Source: Virgibacillus_F sp049310925 (lineage in GTDB: Bacteria > Bacillota > Bacilli > Bacillales > Amphibacillaceae). Taken from it: a stretch of DNA of 7,563 bases. The stretch lies in the NCBI RefSeq assembly GCF_049310925.1, contig NZ_JBMERP010000122.1, forward strand, positions 1-7,563, written 5' to 3'. A program made the translations under genes and the position numbers. Positions within the stretch are counted from its first letter, which is position 1. Each line of letters opens with the position of its first letter. The notes beneath the pieces are model-generated. The model had not been told where the DNA came from, ran no database searches, and worked only from the letters and a program-made list of their open reading frames with translations. Of the stretch, positions 3,603-7,563 are shown piece by piece.

Positions 3603-6596
3603 ATGAACAGAAAACTTTACAAATGGATGATGTGTGCTGGCTTGGCTGTTCTGTTGATGTGGATTTTGGCAACTCCCACTTCCAAGGCCTTGGCTGCAGA
3701 GGGAGAACCGCCTCTAATTATCACGGAGATTGTCAATAAGTCGGATGGAAATGGTCAACCTTATGAATATGTGGAAATCTTTAATAACACGTCACAGACT
3801 ATTAATCTTGAAAACTACCAGCTGCAATACTTCACGAGCAGCATGACCAACCCGGCCAATGAATGGCCAATCACCAGCAAAACCATCAAAGCAAAAGACA
3901 CACTAGTACTTTGGCTGAAAAAGTTTGATTATCCGAATGTGCCACTTTGGGATTTCAATTCAAATTATGAAGTACTGCTTAAGAAGGAAAACGTATTTGA
4001 AGTAGGACTGACTACATCAGGTCAGGGACTGCACGACAGCTCATTACGGCAAGTGGGCATTGCTGGTCCTGACGGGATTGCGATAAGTACAGCGTTAATC
4101 AACGAAGGGGGAGCCGATGGAATAACCAATAAAAGTATTGTCTATCAGGCAAGTGAATCGGTAGAAGTTACAAAAGTTCGCAGCAATGAAGTGGCGACAC
4201 CTGGTGAACTTATCTCGGGGCAGGTCCCAGGTCCAGACGCACCAACAGAATTAAAAGCAACACCAATGAACCAGGCTATAGCGCTAAATTGGGAACCAGC
4301 TGAGGGTGCAGCAGCATACAATGTTTACGCTTCTGCCAGTACGGAACCTATTCATGTTCCCGTGGATACTTCCTATACTGCAGAAGGATTAACTAATGAT
4401 CAGGCATATACGTTCAAAGTCACTTCCATTGACGTAGATGGCAACGAATCAGCAGGAAGTTCGGAGGTTACGGTAACACCACAGGAAGTTGTCGATACCC
4501 AATCCCCTATAGCTCCAGCAGGTCTAAAATCTACCCCTGGTGCTGATCATGTAACACTAAAATGGGATGAAAACAATGAGGGTGATCTTGCCGGGTATCG
4601 TATTTATATTAATGGAACAATCTATGATACTTCCGAGACAAACAGCATAACCATATCACCATTAGACTTAGGCAGAGATTATACCTTTGAAGTAACAGCA
4701 CTGGATCATGTTGGTAATGAGTCTCCTAAATCAGCATTAGTTGCAGGCCCAAAAGAAAACGCACCTGTTCCAAGCCTGCTTATTACTGAAGTAGTACCTA
4801 ACAGTGATAATTATGCCGGCTATGATGCGTTTGAATACCTGGAAGTTTATAATAACAGCGGTGAAACAATTGATTTAAAGGGTTATCATATCACGTCTGG
4901 AGGCTGGGATGTAGAAATTGCCGACTCCCTAACAATTGATCCATGGGGTACTCAGCTTTTTTGGACCAGAGTAGAAGAAATCCAGCCAATGACTTTAGAA
5001 GCATTTAACCATAATTACTTTTCTTCCTACAAAAACAAATATTTAAATGAAGAAGATTTAAAAATACTGGAAGACATCGGTGGCTTGGTTAACGGCGGGC
5101 GATCTGTAACTATCTTTGATCCGCAAGGGTTGGAAGTTGTGAACGCAACATATACTGGTGGCGATGTTTCTGTAGAGAACGCAGTCACATTTGGCTATCC
5201 AAAAGATGGAAGTTTAACAATGGAAAAACTGGCTGGTCATCAGCCAACAACACCAGGCTGGCTTGTTGCAGATCAGGCACCAGCAAGACCAATACTTCAT
5301 GAAGAACCACCACAGACTCCAGCCAATATCCTGGCCGATGCTGGTAATGGTGAAGTTTCGCTAACATGGGACCCAAATCCAGAGAGCGACATTTATCGTT
5401 ATCACATCTATAAGGATGGGGTCCTTGAGTTTTCTGTACCGCCAAGCGAGCAGGAATTTACGTTATCGCTGCTTATGGGAAATAAGGATTATGTGCTGGA
5501 AATGGCTGCAGAAGATACATCAGGAAATGTCTCGTTGAAGTCAGCACCACTAACAGTTACACCGTCCCATCAAATCATTACGCAAGAAGAAAGATCATCA
5601 CACGGTATGGACCCTGACTACCAAGGTCTATGGGATATTAGCAAAGATGGTCCCGTCATTCCTGGGTTATTTCAGGACCTTGTACCACAGGGGATGACGT
5701 ATTATAAGCAGAAAGACTGGCTTTTGACAGTTAACTATTTAGATGACGGCAGACCTGGAACATTAACAATAGTGGATGCAACAACTGAGAAGCTTGTAAA
5801 ATCCGTATTATTGTACAACACAGATGGCTCACCATACACAGGGCATGCAGGAGGGATTACTGTCAGTCGGGACCATGTTTGGATTGCCTCAGAGCAATTC
5901 CTGTTCCAGTTAAAGGTTGGCGATTTGGTTTCAGCAGAAAATAATGCTGAACTACAGTTCGTGAATCAAATCCCAGTCCCTGTTGAAGCTGCCTATACCG
6001 TATATGATGAAGGTATCTTGTGGGTTGGGGAGTTTTATCAGTCAAGCGCTTACCCTACCGACCCCTCCCATCACCAAGAGAACCGTAACGGGGAGACTCA
6101 GTACGCATGGATGATCGGCTATGACCTTGAACGTAACAATGACATGCTTTCGAGTGAACATTGGAATGGCGATCCAAACAAGAACACAATCCCTGATTAC
6201 GTCTTGTCAACTACTGGAAAAGTTCAGGGTGCAATTGTAAACAAGGCAGGGGTTACATTGAGCACGTCGTATGGGCGTGCAAATGACAGTGTTTTGTATC
6301 GATACGAACATCCATTGAAAGAGAATCCACATGATTCTGTAACTATAGACGGAAAAGAAGTACCACTCTGGTTCCTTGATGGTGCAACTTCAAAACCAAA
6401 GGAAAGTATTGAAGCTATCCCAATGCCAGAAGGAATTGTCGAAGTTCAAAAAGAGCTTTATGTTGTTTTCGAGTCAGGTGCCAACAAGTACCGGTATACA
6501 ACTACCTACCCAATGGACCGCATGCTCAAAATTGATATGAAAGTCTTAATGAAAGATGATAAAGAAATTATTAAGGATGATCGGCAAGACGAGTGA
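3603..6596 (+). CDS. Secreted lamin-tail/FN3 protein with propeller-like C-terminal domain
   Basis: This 997-aa exported protein is modular. Residues 1-33 form a signal peptide (basic MNRKLYK, hydrophobic core, cleavage near SKALA/A). A lamin-tail (LTD) domain follows at about 36-206 (LIITEIVNKS...YEYVEIFNNTS), then FN3 repeats at about 211-294 and 302-385, a second LTD at about 390-554 (LLITEVVPNS...EYLEVYNNSG), a third FN3 at about 570-656, and a C-terminal domain at 658-997. That domain has DLVPQGMTYY (about 692-701), YTGHAGGITV (about 745) and PEGIVEVQKELYVVFESG (about 942-959), with repeated beta-strand patterns resembling a propeller. LTD and FN3 modules are adhesive or spacer units; no catalytic motif, LPXTG or surface-layer anchor is visible, so it is probably released or loosely wall-bound. 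ATG 3603 is chosen over the in-frame 3546 because AAGGAGGAG (3589-3597) precedes it and the signal peptide then starts properly. The substrate is unknown. Confidence 0.95.
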   Translation: MNRKLYKWMMCAGLAVLLMWILATPTSKALAAEGEPPLIITEIVNKSDGNGQPYEYVEIFNNTSQTINLENYQLQYFTSSMTNPANEWPITSKTIKAKDTLVLWLKKFDYPNVPLWDFNSNYEVLLKKENVFEVGLTTSGQGLHDSSLRQVGIAGPDGIAISTALINEGGADGITNKSIVYQASESVEVTKVRSNEVATPGELISGQVPGPDAPTELKATPMNQAIALNWEPAEGAAAYNVYASASTEPIHVPVDTSYTAEGLTNDQAYTFKVTSIDVDGNESAGSSEVTVTPQEVVDTQSPIAPAGLKSTPGADHVTLKWDENNEGDLAGYRIYINGTIYDTSETNSITISPLDLGRDYTFEVTALDHVGNESPKSALVAGPKENAPVPSLLITEVVPNSDNYAGYDAFEYLEVYNNSGETIDLKGYHITSGGWDVEIADSLTIDPWGTQLFWTRVEEIQPMTLEAFNHNYFSSYKNKYLNEEDLKILEDIGGLVNGGRSVTIFDPQGLEVVNATYTGGDVSVENAVTFGYPKDGSLTMEKLAGHQPTTPGWLVADQAPARPILHEEPPQTPANILADAGNGEVSLTWDPNPESDIYRYHIYKDGVLEFSVPPSEQEFTLSLLMGNKDYVLEMAAEDTSGNVSLKSAPLTVTPSHQIITQEERSSHGMDPDYQGLWDISKDGPVIPGLFQDLVPQGMTYYKQKDWLLTVNYLDDGRPGTLTIVDATTEKLVKSVLLYNTDGSPYTGHAGGITVSRDHVWIASEQFLFQLKVGDLVSAENNAELQFVNQIPVPVEAAYTVYDEGILWVGEFYQSSAYPTDPSHHQENRNGETQYAWMIGYDLERNNDMLSSEHWNGDPNKNTIPDYVLSTTGKVQGAIVNKAGVTLSTSYGRANDSVLYRYEHPLKENPHDSVTIDGKEVPLWFLDGATSKPKESIEAIPMPEGIVEVQKELYVVFESGANKYRYTTTYPMDRMLKIDMKVLMKDDKEIIKDDRQDE

Positions 6597-6675
6597 ATAC
6601 TCATCGAAGTGCAAAACAGGCGTTTGCAAGCGTGTTCCGATCAGATGTACTCTCAAGAAAAATTAAATATTATTT

Positions 6676-6708
6676 AACACGTGAGTTCTATAATTCACGT
6701 GTTTTTTT
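6676..6708 (+). terminator. Rho-independent terminator of the secreted-protein gene
   Basis: AACACGTGA (6676-6684) pairs with TCACGTGTT (6695-6703) around a 10-nt loop and is followed by seven T (6702-6708). It starts about 80 bp after the stop codon. The minus strand also runs into a T-rich stretch after the stem, so it may additionally end the minus-strand cassette to the right. Confidence 0.9.
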
Positions 6709-6755
6709 ATGATAAAAAAAGGAAATTTGCAATATACTGCCACATTTAAAATATA

Positions 6756-6875
6756 CTACGAAATTATAACTGGATGTCTTTCTACAAATGGTTTCTTATC
6801 TCGATTTGCTAAATTAATCTGATGTCCTATATGTGAGTTTTTTATTTTGTTTTTATCCCCTAGTTTTATATTCAT
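6756..6875 (-). CDS. 39-aa small protein with GDKNKIKNSHIG motif, possibly truncated
   Basis: The 39-codon ORF starts MNIKLGDKNKIKNSHIGHQI and ends KKPFVERHPVIIS. From memory, small Bacillaceae and Enterococcus proteins of the form 'IGNNNKIxNSxIG ... ERHPIIIS' continue into a single membrane helix. Here a TAG stop falls exactly where that helix should begin, so the gene may be a truncated member. Reading on past the TAG gives moderately hydrophobic residues but no clean helix. The ribosome binding site is weak (GGTGGTGGG upstream). The ORF is the third of a minus-strand series, 44 bp after the 38-aa ORF, and its start overlaps the alternative-frame end of that ORF. No function is known to me. 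The plus-strand ORF on the same DNA is Phe-rich and has no ribosome binding site. Confidence 0.5.
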   Translation of the reverse strand: MNIKLGDKNKIKNSHIGHQINLANRDKKPFVERHPVIIS

Positions 6876-6919
6876 TCTTCCCACCACCAAACAAGTTACC
6901 CAATTTCGATTTGCCAATA

Positions 6920-7036
6920 CTATTTTTTATTACCAATTTTCTTAATCAAATCGTTAAGCGTTTTTTCAGAGATCGGAACACTCTTTTCCTCTTTGATTGT
7001 ACTTACGCTATTTCGAGCTTTTTCAAACAGATTCAT
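6920..7036 (-). CDS. 38-aa small charged protein, possibly cut short by an A6 slip
   Basis: The ORF starts MNLFEKARNSVSTIKEEKSV and ends LNDLIKKIGNKK. AAAGGGG (7052-7046) lies 9 nt before the ATG, a strong site. The product is helical, charged and not recognised. It ends in AAA AAA TAG, that is, at a run of six A (6923-6928 on the plus strand as T). Removing one A would join it to a frame that reads NSIGKSKLGNLFGGGKNEYK and ends at a TAA at 6855-6853, giving a protein of about 60 aa that overlaps the next ORF start. That continuation looks protein-like, so the true gene may span 7036 to 6853, with the break caused by a homopolymer indel, a sequencing error or natural slippage. It lies 70 bp after the coiled-coil gene and is probably co-transcribed with it. 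Confidence 0.55.
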   Translation of the reverse strand: MNLFEKARNSVSTIKEEKSVPISEKTLNDLIKKIGNKK

Positions 7037-7106
7037 CCTATTTATCCCCTTTCTATTACTAGAGTAACTGTTTTTCTCAAACAAGTAAGTGAACAGGCTT
7101 TACTTT

Positions 7107-7563
7107 TTACTTAACCAACAAATAGATCAATATCCCAACCATTACTACACTTACCGAATACAGTGGGATGATTATCTTTAACATAAAACTTCTCTGTTCT
7201 TTCAGCGCTTGTGCATGATTACTTTCCATTAACGCTAACTGCTTTTTAACATCTTGGTTAACCGACTTCATATAGTCACTCTGGACGTTCAACTTTAATT
7301 CAAATTGTTGTGTTTTCACTTTAAAATCTTCGCTCAAATCATTTATGTTGTGAGATAGCGCTTTATTCGAGCACGCTGCTTCCTTTTTCACATCCGTGAT
7401 TTGGTCACTAACTTGATTTAACGATGTGTTCAGTTTGCTTTGTGTTTCCTTCCATGCTTCATCAAACTTCTTATCGAGTTGTGTTACTTTCGTCTTTACT
7501 GCTTGCTCAAGCTTTTGAACCGATTGTTCCTTATCCTTTAGTTCATTAGTTATATACGCTTTT
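7107..7563 (-). CDS. Coiled-coil protein with C-terminal membrane anchor (partial, C-terminal 151 aa)
   Basis: The minus-strand frame is open from the window edge to the TAA at 7109-7107, so this is the C-terminal part of a longer protein. A GTG at 7391 could be mistaken for the start, but the frame stays open above it and its composition is unchanged. The visible 151 residues are rich in Lys, Glu, Gln and Asp with few prolines or glycines (for example ELKDKEQSVQKLEQAVKTKV near the edge), as expected of a long coiled coil. One hydrophobic helix of about 22 residues (MLKIIIPLYSVSVVMVGILI) sits at the extreme C-terminus, followed by YLLVK. This suggests a rod-like protein fixed to the membrane by its tail. 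Several coiled-coil families (mobilisation, defence, septum or phage proteins) could fit; I cannot choose without the N-terminal part. Confidence 0.85.
   Translation of the reverse strand, partial: KAYITNELKDKEQSVQKLEQAVKTKVTQLDKKFDEAWKETQSKLNTSLNQVSDQITDVKKEAACSNKALSHNINDLSEDFKVKTQQFELKLNVQSDYMKSVNQDVKKQLALMESNHAQALKEQRSFMLKIIIPLYSVSVVMVGILIYLLVK

Noticed and set aside
5185..6045. Two minus-strand ORFs (5185-5445 and 5863-6045)
   Set aside because: Both are antisense inside the large secreted-protein gene, with no ribosome binding sites or recognisable domains.
6833..7114. 93-codon plus-strand ORF rich in Phe and Pro
   Set aside because: It starts at a GTG without a ribosome binding site and is the antisense shadow of the two small minus-strand ORFs.
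7107..7391. 94-aa protein starting at GTG 7391
   Set aside because: The frame stays open with the same coiled-coil composition up to the window edge, so the start lies outside the window.

Overview
The window looks like chromosome from a low-GC Gram-positive of the family Bacillaceae, possibly a salt-tolerant genus such as Virgibacillus, Oceanobacillus or Lentibacillus. This rests on a Bacillus-type 66-aa cold shock protein, a GlpP antiterminator, strong GGAGG-type ribosome binding sites, extended -10 promoters (TGnTATAAT) and U-tailed hairpin terminators. The genus is inference. No rRNA, tRNA, CRISPR array or intact insertion sequence was seen.

Layout from left to right. Positions 38-427 hold a complete cold shock unit: promoter, roughly 130-nt leader, csp gene and a perfect-palindrome terminator. 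Positions 510-781 hold a degenerate REP-like repeat followed by a 65-aa two-helix membrane protein. Positions 1203-1548 hold a compact unit read here as a type I toxin-antitoxin locus: a 27-aa holin-like toxin with its own promoter and an SD-proximal hairpin, plus a predicted antisense RNA that starts downstream on the minus strand and overlaps the toxin's 3' end. Positions 1831-2497 hold a second strong repeat copy, whose end coincides with an extended -10 element, and glpP. Convergent to glpP is an mgtC/sapB-family gene (3039 to 2506, minus strand). Its promoter is about 165 bp upstream, and a strong minus-strand terminator hairpin lies between promoter and gene, which suggests transcription attenuation.

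Positions 3603-6596 encode a 997-aa secreted modular protein: signal peptide, lamin-tail domain, two FN3, second lamin-tail domain, third FN3, and an uncharacterised propeller-like C-terminal domain. A strong terminator follows (6676-6708). The right end (6756-7563, minus strand) is a cassette of small genes: the C-terminal 151 residues of a coiled-coil protein with a terminal membrane anchor (running off the window), a 38-aa ORF that may be cut short by a one-base slip in an A6 tract, and a 39-aa ORF with a GDKNKIKNSHIG motif that stops where relatives, as I recall them, continue into a membrane helix.

The genes do not form one pathway. The most interesting material is regulatory RNA (toxin/antisense pair, mgtC leader), the repeats that seem to supply -10 promoter elements, and the small-protein cassette at the right edge.
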